Assembly: GCF_029625315.1 (NCBI RefSeq)
Contig: NZ_CP121110.1
Coordinates: forward strand, 1,975,501-2,039,500
From: Flavobacterium ginsengisoli
Lineage (GTDB): Bacteria; Bacteroidota; Bacteroidia; Flavobacteriales; Flavobacteriaceae
DNA: 64,000 bases
Direction: 5' to 3'
A program made the translations under genes and the position numbers. Below, in pieces: positions 37,017 to 46,121 of this stretch. The notes beneath the pieces are model-generated. The model was not told where the DNA came from. It did no database searches and saw nothing but the letters and a program-made list of their open reading frames with translations. How positions within the stretch are numbered: position 1 is the first letter of the stretch; every line of letters starts with the position of its first letter.

Positions 37017-37040
37017 ACCTTAGAATCTTAGTACCTAAAA
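37017..37040. repeat. CTTAG-type array remnant
   Basis: CCTTAGAATCTTAGTACCTAA carries the inverted CTAAG word at 8-bp spacing. It abuts the stop of the minus-strand MFS gene at 37045, as other arrays of this family abut gene ends. Confidence 0.5.
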
Positions 37041-37044
37041 AAAA

Positions 37045-38206
37045 TTATTCATTCTCCCCGATCTTATTCACCATAAAAATCATTAGAATTCCAAGAAGCG
37101 CCATAATAAGAAATGCCCATTTCATACTTAGATATTCGGAAATAAAACCAACCATTGGCGGAACCAGCAAAAATCCTAAATAACCAATTGTTGATATTGA
37201 AGTTAAGGCAGAACCACTACTTAAATTTGAAGATCTTCCAGCAATGCTAAACACTAGCGGAACTACACAAGAAACCCCAAATCCGATTAAAACGTAACCG
37301 AAAATAGTTGGGTAAGCATAAGGCAAAATAAAACAAAGTCCAAAACCAGCTGTTATTAATATTCCGCTGTAAAGCAGGATTTTTTTAGTTCCAAATTTCA
37401 TTACACCATAATCCCCAAAAATACGTCCTAACGTAACTGCAGAAGCGAAAAATACAAATGCGGCGCTGGTTAATTTTGGAGAAGCTTTTAATATGTTTTC
37501 GAAATAAATTCCACTCCAATCGTACATGGTGTTTTCGCAAGCCATAGAAACAAAGCAAATCAGTGAAAATTTTACTAGATTTTTTTCTGGCATCGAGAAA
37601 AACTTCTTCTTAACCGGAACAGGTTCGTTGTGAATACTCATTGGGTAAAAACAAGCCGTAAGCGCAAGCATAAAAATACTCACTCCCAATAAATGATGTG
37701 ACGGTGCAATGTGCTGTGTTACCATTACATACCCCAATCCTGCTCCCGAAAAAACAGCAATACTCCAAACAGCATGAAAACGTGTTATAATAGACTTTGG
37801 ATACAATTTCTGGACTTCCAGAGACTGCGCATTTATAGATAAATTGAAAATATTACGAGAAGCTCCAAAAAATAAAAGTATAATTACCAACTGCCAGACA
37901 AATGCTTGCCAAACCTGGCAAAGAAAGCGCAACATTAAACATAACCGCACCAAGAAGCATTATATAACGGCTGCTGTATTTATTCAATAATTTTCCTGTA
38001 AAAGGCATTGTTAGCATTAAACCGATCGGAAAAGCAAATAAAACCGCTCCAAATTCGGCTTCAGACAAATGCAATTGGGCTTGTATATGTGGAATTCTTG
38101 AAACCCAAGAAGAGTAGCCGAAACCTGAGAGAAAGAAAAAAACAGTGTTGGCAATACGATATCCTCTAGGCGTATTTTGAATCTTTTTAAAGAATGGTAA
38201 AATCAT
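37045..38206 (-). CDS. MFS transporter, one frameshift
   Basis: About 386 aa with twelve predicted helices when joined. The N-terminus contains GFGYSSWVSRIPHIQAQL and a LNKYSSRYIMLLG loop, typical of MFS sugar-type permeases (FucP-like or YbjJ-like). The frame breaks at GCTTGC 37904-37909 (GCAAGC on the coding strand); corrected it reads LPGLATFVWQLVIILLF. The substrate is unknown. Confidence 0.8.
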
Positions 38207-38376
38207 GAAGTCATTTTTCAGACAGCAAAATTAAGGCTTTTTAAAGTTTATCCCACCACAATTTCGAATAAGAATTTTGATTAATCGCTCTAGAATAAAC
38301 ATTTAACAATTTAACCTGCAAATGGCAGAAATAAAAATTGTTAAAGTTATTTTAATTTTTACATTTGCATTGTTTT

Positions 38377-38393
38377 TATTTATTCTAAATAAA
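38377..38393. promoter_or_regulatory. Candidate operator TTATTCTAAATAA upstream of the TonB receptor gene
   Basis: TTATTCTAAATAA (38380-38392), with arms TTATT and AATAA, lies 32 nt before the receptor's start codon. The identical 13-mer is upstream of the DUF4198 gene at 42018-42030. It resembles half of the flavobacterial Fur-box consensus, which I recall only approximately. Confidence 0.45.
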
Positions 38394-38423
38394 ATTTAAT
38401 TATAAACCAATTAAAAATTAGCA

Positions 38424-40731
38424 ATGAATTACCTCAGTTTGAAAACTTCGCGTTTTCTATTTTCTATCAGTTTTTTATTTTCGTTCTTATCAATTTTTGC
38501 TCAACAAAATCACGGAAAAATTAAAGGAACCATAACTACCTCAGACGGCGATGTTGCGGCGGGAGTAAATATTATTCTTAAAAACACAAAATATGGCACC
38601 GTTTCTAATGATGATGGTACTTTTGATTTTAATAAAGTAAAAGCCAATTCTTATACATTACAAGTATCTTTAACTGGTTATGAAACTCTAGAAACTGAAA
38701 TTACAGTTACTGAAAACGAAACCTCAACAGTCAATTTACAACTAAAAGTTTCTAATAAAGAATTAAAAGAAGTTGTTATTAGCAGTCCGAAAAGCATTAT
38801 GTCTAAAAAAACAGACTACGTTGCCAGAATGCCTCTTAAAAATCTTGAAAATCCGCAAGTATATAGTGTAATCCATAAAGAACTTTTGTTAGATCAAGTT
38901 GCTGTAGATGTTAGAAGTGCAGTACAAAACTCTCCTGGCGCAGTTCCTGTTACTTATCCTTCTGGTGGAGTTGGCGTAACTTTTAGAGGTTTTACTACAG
39001 GAATTAATGCTAGAAACGGAATGGAAACTGCTACAAATCGTTCTTCTACAGACCTTGCCAATGTCGAAAGAATTGAAGTTCTAAAAGGTCCATCAGGAAC
39101 TTTATTTGGATCAACTATTTCATCTTTTGGAGGTGTAGTGAACTTGGTAACTAAAAAACCTTTTGAAACCGCAGCCACAGAAGTTTCTTATACTATGGGA
39201 AGCTATAACTTAAATCGTTTTACTGCAGATATCAATACGCCTTTAAAGAAAGATAAAAGTGTTTTATTTCGACTAAATGCAGCAGTTAACAGAGAAAAAA
39301 GTTTCTTAGATTTTGGCTTCAATAATACTTTTGCCTTCACACCAAGTTTAACTTATAAGGCAAGCGACAAACTTACTTTCAATATTGACGCAGAATATAT
39401 TAGCTCAAACAACACAAGACGTACTTATCATAGATACGATCCTAAATCAGGAATTACAAATCCTGGAGATTTGATGGTAGGCTACAGAAAATCATTATTT
39501 TATGATGACAATGATGCTAAAACTTCGGCAAATAAAGTTTTCACTCAAGCAGAATATCAAATATCTGAAAAACTGGAAATCGACTACTCTATTCTCTTTT
39601 ATGGGAGAAAATGTAGAACGCGACTACCAAACTTATACTCTTTGGCTAACTCCATACTTAGCGGCAAGAAGAGTTGGTAACTGGGGACCTATTTACAATA
39701 ACTACACTAATATTCAGGAAAATATAAACGGTCAATTTAAAACAGGAAGCATCAAACATAAACTTTTGGTAGGTGTAAATTACAGTTTTAATAAAAACAG
39801 CTTCTCTTCTGGAATTACAGCTTATATTGATACGGTTGATGTTAGAATGCCTTTTGATCCGATGAGAAGAAAAACGGTTGATGCAACATTAAAACAAACT
39901 GCTTATCCTACTGATGGCGACCAGACTTTTAGCATTTATGCTTCTGATGTAGTTAATTTTACGGATAGATTATCTGCAATGTTAAGTTTACGTATGGACA
40001 ATTATAAACGTAAAGAAGTTGAAGGTACTGAAGCTTATAACCAGACTGCATGGTCTCCAAAATTAGGTTTGGTTTATCAGGTTGTAAAAGATCAAGTTTC
40101 TCTTTTTGCAAATTACATGAACGGATTCCAAAATTCACCTCCTGCAACACAGCCAGATGCAACAAAATTGATTTTAGATCCTGTTTATGCTGTACAATAT
40201 GAAGCAGGTGTAAAAGCAGAAGCATTTAATAAAAAATTAAGTGCTACTTTAAGCTATTATAATATTACTATTGATAATGCAATTCGATACGATTCAAATG
40301 GTTTTGCATTTCAAGATGGAGTTCAAAAAAGCAAAGGTTTAGATTTTGAGTTAATAGCCAATCCAATAAACGGATTAAATATTATTGGAGGATATGCATA
40401 CAATGAAAATCGCATCGAAGAGTCAGGAGCAATAGCACCTGGAGCTCCAAAAAATGTAGCTAACTTTTGGGCAACTTATGCTTTGCAAAATACGGTTAAA
40501 GGTTTAGGTGCTGGTTTTGGGTTAAATTATGTTGGAAAAAGCTATCTATTTGAAGACAATATTTTCTACATGCCATCTTATACAACAGCAAATGCAACAG
40601 TTTTTTACGATCAACCGACTTGGAGAATTGGTTTAAAATTCAACAACATTTCTAGTGAAAGATATTGGGATTTTTACGGAAATTCTCAAGCATTGTCAAA
40701 CTTCTTAGTGAATCTAACATTGAAATTCTAA
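38424..40731 (+). CDS. TonB-dependent siderophore-type receptor, one frameshift
   Basis: About 768 aa joined. The signal peptide ends IFAQQ; a carboxypeptidase-like domain follows (GKIKGTITTSDGDVAAGVNI), then the plug (SVIHKELLLDQVAVDVRSAV, RIEVLKGPSGTLFGS) and a 22-strand barrel ending in LVNLTLKF. The frame breaks near 39566-39575 (AAAAACTGG); one base less gives SEKWKSTTLFSFMGENV. It is not a GCTTGC site. Next to the PepSY and DUF4198 genes it likely takes up iron chelates or a similar metal complex. Confidence 0.85.
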
Positions 40732-40745
40732 AGTCATTTATTTTC

Positions 40746-40783
40746 AAAAAACACCTCTGTACTATCTGCAGAGGTGTTTTCTA
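40746..40783 (+). terminator. Intrinsic terminator after the first TonB receptor
   Basis: AAAACACCTCTG pairs with CAGAGGTGTTTT around TACTATCTG-type loop. A T-rich stretch follows. Confidence 0.75.
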
Positions 40784-40814
40784 TTTTAACACCTATCTTA
40801 TTTAACCTTTTACA

Positions 40815-41946
40815 ATGACTTTTAAAAAGCTACTATTAAAAATACATTTATGGCTAGGTTTATCATCAGGACTTATCGTAGTTATACTAGGAATTACAGG
40901 CTGTTTATACGTTTTTGAAGAAGAACTGCGTCCTATAATTCATGACTATTATTATGTTGATCAGGTTAAAGATAAAAAACTGCCTATTAGCCATTTAATA
41001 AAGATTGCGCAAGAAGCAAACAAAAAGATCCATCCAAAGCAGACATTTTCTGGATGCAGGACATTTAGTGATGATCGACGTACTATTGTTGCTTGGTTTT
41101 ATGAAGAATTGGACAATGATGCGATCTGGTATTGGAATCAGTATCAGACAAACTATGTTTACTTAGATCCCTACACAGGAAATGTTACAAAAATAGAAGA
41201 CTATAATTTTGAGTTTTTTGTTTTTGTACGAATGCTTGCATCAAACACTTTGCTTAAACAGTAAAATTGGCGATCCTATTACAGGTACAGCAACCATTAT
41301 ATTCATAATTTCCTTAATTACAGGTTTAATTCTATGGTGGCCTAAAAATAAAAGTGCGGCAAAACAACGCTTTTGGTTTCAATGGAAAAACACTACAAAA
41401 TGGAAACGTAAAAACTACGATTTGCATAATATTCTAGGATTTTACATGATGATTTTCACTTTGATCATTGCCTTAACCGGATTAGTATGGGCTTTTGAAT
41501 GCTACGATAAAGGAATTCAATGGTTATTTAATGGCGGAAAAACATTTGCCAAAGAAGAAAGAATCGTTTCTGATACTACAAAATATACTCCAATCAGTGC
41601 TACTGATAAGATATATAATGCTACTCTAAAAGCACATCCTAAAGCCATAAGCTACTTTTTATTTACACCTGCAGAAAATGATTCTTTGGCGACTGTTCAA
41701 ACATTTATTCGATACGAAAATCGTTTTGATGATACATCAATGTTATTTGACCAATACAGCGGAAAGAATCTTAAAGTTACCACTTATAAAGACAAAAATA
41801 ATGGCGAGAAATTCAGATTTATAAATTACGATCTGCATGTTGGAAGTATTCTCGGATTTCCAGGAAAAGTTCTTGCTTTTTTTGCCAGTCTAGTTGCTCG
41901 CAAGTTTACCTCTAACCGGCTTCTTAATTTGGTGGGGACGAAATAA
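40815..41946 (+). CDS. PepSY-associated TM protein, one frameshift
   Basis: About 376 aa joined. The N-terminal helix (LLLKIHLWLGLSSGLIVVILG, followed by ITGCLYVFEEEL) is the PepSY_TM signature, then three more helices. The frame breaks at GCTTGC 41234-41239; corrected it reads VRMLHQTLCLNSKIGDPITGT. The His-rich conserved pieces HLWLG, MLHQTL and KNYDLHNILGFYMM are present. PepSY_TM proteins near TonB siderophore receptors often act as ferric-chelate reductases, so this may release iron in the periplasm. Confidence 0.82.
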
Positions 41947-42017
41947 AAAAAGAAAAAAACGAGCGACTAGTACTTTCTCCCTAATTTATTGGTCTTTTTT
42001 ATGATTTTTATTTTTAA

Positions 42018-42030
42018 TTATTCTAAATAA
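42018..42030. promoter_or_regulatory. Second copy of TTATTCTAAATAA
   Basis: Identical 13-mer to 38380-38392, 49 nt before the DUF4198 start codon. The shared sequence suggests common control of the two transcripts. Confidence 0.45.
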
Positions 42031-42078
42031 GACTTATGTTTGTAAAAAATATCATTCTAATAATTTAAACTTGATCTT

Positions 42079-42804
42079 ATGAAATCAAATACTTTAAAAA
42101 CATTAAGCTTTTTATTTCTAATGCTTTTTGCCGCACCACAGCTTTTTGCCCATGCTCTTTGGATCGAAACTAAAGCAACAGGAACAAAAGGAAAAGCTCA
42201 AGAAATTTCTGTTTATTTTGGAGAATTCTCTGATAACGATATTACAAAAGCTGATAAATGGTTTTCTGATTTAAAAGATTTTTCATTGGTAGTAATTTCT
42301 CCTTCAAAAAAAGAAACAAAACTGACTGCAAAAGCTTTAGATAATAAATACCAAGCATTCTTTACACCAGAAGAAGACGGAGTTTATACCATTGTAATGC
42401 ATCATACAGTTGGAGACGTCTACGGGACAATGAAATTAGATTATAACTCTAGTGCAACTGTAGTTGTTGGAAATAAATCTGCAGGAAATGTCGCTACAGC
42501 TAACAATAATAAAATTAGCGTATTCTCTGAAAATGCTGATATCGCGAAAAAAAATACAGTAATCAACGTCTCTGCTTTATATGAAGGAGCTATTGCAAAA
42601 TCTCAAAAAATTAAAGTAATCGCTCCAAACGGATGGGAAAAAGAATTATGGACAAATGATAAAGGAGAAATCACTTTTACTCCTATCTGGTCTGGAAATT
42701 ATATGGTTGAGTTTGCTTATACTGAAAAATCTGCAGGTGAACATAACGGTAAAAAATACGACGAAATCTGGAAAATGGCTACATACCAAATTGCAGTAAA
42801 ATAA
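42079..42804 (+). CDS. DUF4198 periplasmic protein
   Basis: 241 aa. The signal peptide ends LFAHA; the mature protein starts HALWIETKATGTKGKAQE, with the N-terminal His that is typical of DUF4198. It continues with VYFGEFSDNDITKADKWF and a second Ig-like domain (about 135-235). DUF4198 proteins are linked to metal (nickel or iron) uptake next to TonB receptors. It lies between the two receptors here. Confidence 0.8.
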   Translation: MKSNTLKTLSFLFLMLFAAPQLFAHALWIETKATGTKGKAQEISVYFGEFSDNDITKADKWFSDLKDFSLVVISPSKKETKLTAKALDNKYQAFFTPEEDGVYTIVMHHTVGDVYGTMKLDYNSSATVVVGNKSAGNVATANNNKISVFSENADIAKKNTVINVSALYEGAIAKSQKIKVIAPNGWEKELWTNDKGEITFTPIWSGNYMVEFAYTEKSAGEHNGKKYDEIWKMATYQIAVK

Positions 42805-42842
42805 TTTAAGAAAATTTCATTCTTAGAGTTTAATTTCAATTT

Positions 42843-42874
42843 AAAAAAACCTTGTTTAACGGCAAGGTTTTTTT
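42843..42874 (+). terminator. Intrinsic terminator after the DUF4198 gene
   Basis: AAAAAACCTTG pairs with CAAGGTTTTTT around TTTAACGG. Confidence 0.8.
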
Positions 42875-42911
42875 GTTGCTATTTATACTAAATTAAAATA
42901 ATATTAGAAAA

Positions 42912-42932
42912 TTCTTAAGACAATCTTAAGAA
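42912..42932. promoter_or_regulatory. Perfect inverted repeat before the second TonB receptor gene
   Basis: TTCTTAAG, ACAAT, CTTAAGAA (8-bp perfect arms) lies 107 nt upstream of the start codon, upstream of the -7-like box TATATTTG at 42997-43004. A possible operator; the protein is unknown. Confidence 0.4.
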
Positions 42933-42996
42933 AACAATAAGAAAGGTTTAAGTAAGAAAACGCCCCATAAATTTCATTAACACAATCATGCCATTG

Positions 42997-43004
42997 TATA
43001 TTTG
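42997..43004 (+). promoter_or_regulatory. Candidate -7 box TATATTTG of the second TonB receptor
   Basis: Matches TAnnTTTG, 35 nt before the start codon. I do not see a good TTG at the -33 distance. Confidence 0.45.
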
Positions 43005-43039
43005 CGGCGATCTATTTTTATTGAATCTAAATAAACAAC

Positions 43040-45259
43040 ATGAAATATAATTTACTATTTGCATTAGGCTTATTAAGTTTTGCCTCTTACGCTCAAGACT
43101 ATTCAAGCACTGAATCTACTTCATCTATAAACGATACAGTTAAGAATAAAAAAGGGGAAATTTTAAATGAAGTAGTTGTTACTAAAACCAAAGAACCAAA
43201 ACCAGTAACAGCAGTTCGCTCTGGATTAAAACCAATGGATAATCCACAAAGCATACAAGTTATTGGTTCTGAAGTTATCGAACAGCAGCAAGCTATTAGA
43301 TTAAGCGAGGTTCTTAAAAATGCTAACGGTGTTTACGTTGGTTCTGCTCGTGGTGGTGCTCAAGAATCTTTTTTCTCTAGAGGTTATGACATGTCTACAA
43401 ACAATATGTTTAAAAACGGATTCCGTTATAATGCAGGGTCAATTCCTGATGTTTCTGGACTAGATAAAGTAGAATTTCTTAAAGGAGGTTCAGCTTTATT
43501 ATTTGGAAACGTAGCACCTGGAGGAATTCTAAATTTAGTAACTAAAACACCTCAATTTAAAAGCGGTGGAGAAGTTTCAATGCAAATTGGAAGTTACTCT
43601 TATTACAAGCCAGCATTTGATTTGTATGGAGGTCTTACTAAATCAATTGCCTTTAGAATCAACGGTTCTTACGAAAACTCAGAAAGCTTTAGAGATGTCG
43701 TAAAAAATAAACGTGTATATGTAAATCCATCGTTGCTTTTTATCATTAATCCTAAAACTCAAATTACAATTCAAGGAGATTATTTAAGCGCAGATTGGAC
43801 ACCAGATTTTGGAACTGGAATTATTGGCACACAAATTCTTGATTTGCCTAGAAATGCTTTTTATGGATCTCTTTGGTCTAATGGTAATACAAAATCTGCT
43901 AGTGCGTCTGTATTGTTAAATCATGATTTCAATAAAAATTGGAAGCTTAATTTCAATAGCTCTTACCAAACTTATGACAGAGCTTCAAAATCTACAGCAC
44001 AATTATCTTCTGTTAAAGAAAACGGAGACTGGACAAGACCTTTAGTTCAAAACGATAACTCAGAACAAATTTTAGGAGATCAATTAAGTCTTCAAGGAAA
44101 CTTTAATACAGGATCAATAAAACACCAAATATTTACTGGTGCAGACTGGGAAAACTCATTTGCAACGGCTTATACTTTTGCATTTAATCCTGCAAATTAT
44201 GATACAATCAATCTTTTCAACTTTGATCCGTCAACACAAAGAAATGATATTCCAGATGCGAGAGCAACTCAAATTGCAAAAACAGAAACCAATCGTTTTG
44301 GTGTCTATTTTCAAGATTTAATCTCAATTACAGAGAAATTCAAAGTATTGGCAGGTGTACGTTGGTCATGGCAAGAAGCTGAAGTTACAACTTATAAAGA
44401 AACAGCAACTGGTGCAGGAAACCCAGAAAATGCAATACCAACAGTTGGTGACAAAAAACTTGATAATGCATTTTCTCCAAAATTTGGATTAATTTACCAA
44501 CCTAGAAAAGAGGTTTCTATCTTTGGTAGCTATTCTACTTCATTTACACCAAACACAGGAACTACAGCAGATTTAAAACCAATTGAACCTTCTATTATTG
44601 ATCAATACGAGGCTGGTATTAAAACTGATTTCTTAAAAGGATTATTAAGCACAAATGTTACAGTTTATCAAATTACCAACAGCAACTTAGCTCAAACTGC
44701 CGAATTTAAAGCTGATGGAAGTTTAAACACGGATGCAAACGTAAAAGTTTTAAGTGGTGAAACTAAAAGTAAAGGTGTTGAAGTTGATGTTACGGCAAGA
44801 CCAATTGACGGACTTAGCATTATTGCAGGATACAGCTACAATGATATGCGTTATACTAAAACATCTGGTTTAAACGGAAGTTTTATTGAAGGTGATCGTC
44901 TTGTTAGAACTCCAGCAAACACAGCAAACTTAAGTTTCTATTACACTGTACAAGAAGGTCTATTAAAAAATTTATCTGTTGGAGCAATTGGAAATTACAT
45001 TGGTGATCGTTTAGGAGGTTGGAATGACCAATACAACACAGATACAGTTAAATATCCTGACGGAATCTACCATAGAGAAATTCCTTTGGAAGGTTATGTT
45101 ACTATTGATGCATCTGTTGGATATGCTTGGAGAAAATTCTCGATTCTTTGCAAATTATCAAACATCACAAACGAATTAAATTATACTGTTCACGAGAACT
45201 ATAGTGTAAACCCAATCGCTCCTCGTCAAGTTATGACAAGCTTGCGTTACAAGTTCTAA
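43040..45259 (+). CDS. TonB-dependent siderophore receptor
   Basis: 739 aa, unbroken. The signal peptide ends ASYAQD. The plug contains LKPMDNPQSIQVIGSEVIEQ and FLKGGSALLFGNVAPGGILN, then the barrel, with EASIFGSYSTSFTPNTG-like strands and a C-terminal ASVGYAWRKFSILCKLSN and final MTSLRYKF. It lacks the N-terminal carboxypeptidase domain of its neighbour. A ferric-siderophore substrate is likely from the family (siderophore receptor); which one is unknown. Confidence 0.9.
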   Translation: MKYNLLFALGLLSFASYAQDYSSTESTSSINDTVKNKKGEILNEVVVTKTKEPKPVTAVRSGLKPMDNPQSIQVIGSEVIEQQQAIRLSEVLKNANGVYVGSARGGAQESFFSRGYDMSTNNMFKNGFRYNAGSIPDVSGLDKVEFLKGGSALLFGNVAPGGILNLVTKTPQFKSGGEVSMQIGSYSYYKPAFDLYGGLTKSIAFRINGSYENSESFRDVVKNKRVYVNPSLLFIINPKTQITIQGDYLSADWTPDFGTGIIGTQILDLPRNAFYGSLWSNGNTKSASASVLLNHDFNKNWKLNFNSSYQTYDRASKSTAQLSSVKENGDWTRPLVQNDNSEQILGDQLSLQGNFNTGSIKHQIFTGADWENSFATAYTFAFNPANYDTINLFNFDPSTQRNDIPDARATQIAKTETNRFGVYFQDLISITEKFKVLAGVRWSWQEAEVTTYKETATGAGNPENAIPTVGDKKLDNAFSPKFGLIYQPRKEVSIFGSYSTSFTPNTGTTADLKPIEPSIIDQYEAGIKTDFLKGLLSTNVTVYQITNSNLAQTAEFKADGSLNTDANVKVLSGETKSKGVEVDVTARPIDGLSIIAGYSYNDMRYTKTSGLNGSFIEGDRLVRTPANTANLSFYYTVQEGLLKNLSVGAIGNYIGDRLGGWNDQYNTDTVKYPDGIYHREIPLEGYVTIDASVGYAWRKFSILCKLSNITNELNYTVHENYSVNPIAPRQVMTSLRYKF

Positions 45260-45385
45260 AATATTGAATTAGAGTTTTGATTTTATCCCAAGATTTTTAA
45301 GTAAAACTAAAAATCTTGAGATTTTTAGTTTTATTACAAAAGTAATACAAAACTTACTTTTATTTTATTTTTTAATAAAATGCAC

Positions 45386-45393
45386 TATTTTTG
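45386..45393 (+). promoter_or_regulatory. Candidate -7 box TATTTTTG of the kinase-like gene
   Basis: Matches TAnnTTTG, 11 nt before the start codon at 45405, so any transcript would have a very short leader. Confidence 0.4.
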
Positions 45394-45404
45394 CATTTAA
45401 CAAT

Positions 45405-46031
45405 ATGAAACATGAATTACAACTTATCATTTCAGGAAAGAGCAAAGTTAAGCATGGAACAATTATCCAAGCAGCAGCCAGTTACCTTAGAAGAAGCCAA
45501 AGCTCAAGTAAAATGGCTGAAGGGTTCAAGCATTTCAAAAAACAAGAAAAAGAGACCTTAGAAAGGTTTATAGAATTAAATAGTCTTTGGATTTTAGATA
45601 TTAATCTTGAAGATTATCTTTCTGAAGGAGCAGAGCAAAAAGTCTATTTAAAAGACGGAAAACATGTAATCAAACTTAATGATTCTATTTATTACAATTC
45701 TTGGATAGATTACTTCAACAATTTATTATTAAATAACTTCTTTTTTCCAGATACAGCATACAATTTATTAGGCTTTTTCAAAAACGAAGATATTATATAT
45801 GCAGTTGTTGAACAGCCTTTCGTAAAAGCAACTGAACCAACAGACTTAGAAGTTGTAAAGAAGTTTATGCTTGTAAACGGTTTTCTAAATACCAAAAACA
45901 ACGATTACTATAATCCTGACTTAGGAATTATTCTTGAAGATCTTCACGACGAAAATGTATTAACAGAAAATGGCATACTTCAATTTATAGACACTGTTTT
46001 CTATATTAAAGATAATTTCTACGAAAATTAA
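45405..46031 (+). CDS. Polyvalent-protein-type kinase (Kinase-PolyVal-like)
   Basis: 208 aa. The pattern matches the kinase found in phage polyvalent proteins: a glycine-type loop in YLSEGAEQKVYLKDGKHVIKLND (Lys of VIKL as the ATP-binding residue), a middle helix region and LEDLHDENVLTENGILQFIDTVF near the C-terminus, where DLHDENVL and the following Asp act as the catalytic loop and metal site. The N-terminal 60 residues are helical. It stands alone between a TonB receptor and valS with no phage genes nearby. The substrate is unknown. Confidence 0.65.
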   Translation: MKHELQLIISGKSKVKHGTIIQAAASYLRRSQSSSKMAEGFKHFKKQEKETLERFIELNSLWILDINLEDYLSEGAEQKVYLKDGKHVIKLNDSIYYNSWIDYFNNLLLNNFFFPDTAYNLLGFFKNEDIIYAVVEQPFVKATEPTDLEVVKKFMLVNGFLNTKNNDYYNPDLGIILEDLHDENVLTENGILQFIDTVFYIKDNFYEN

Positions 46032-46069
46032 AATTTTGCGATTCAAAGTGCCTCGGAATGATACAAGAT

Positions 46070-46106
46070 AAAAAAAGCTGTCCACTTTGGACAGCTTTTT
46101 TATTTT
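46070..46106. terminator. Bidirectional terminator between the kinase gene and valS
   Basis: AAAAAAGCTGTCCA pairs with TGGACAGCTTTTTT around CTT. It serves convergent genes ending at 46031 and 46122. Confidence 0.85.
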
Positions 46107-46121
46107 AAATCAATCTGATTC

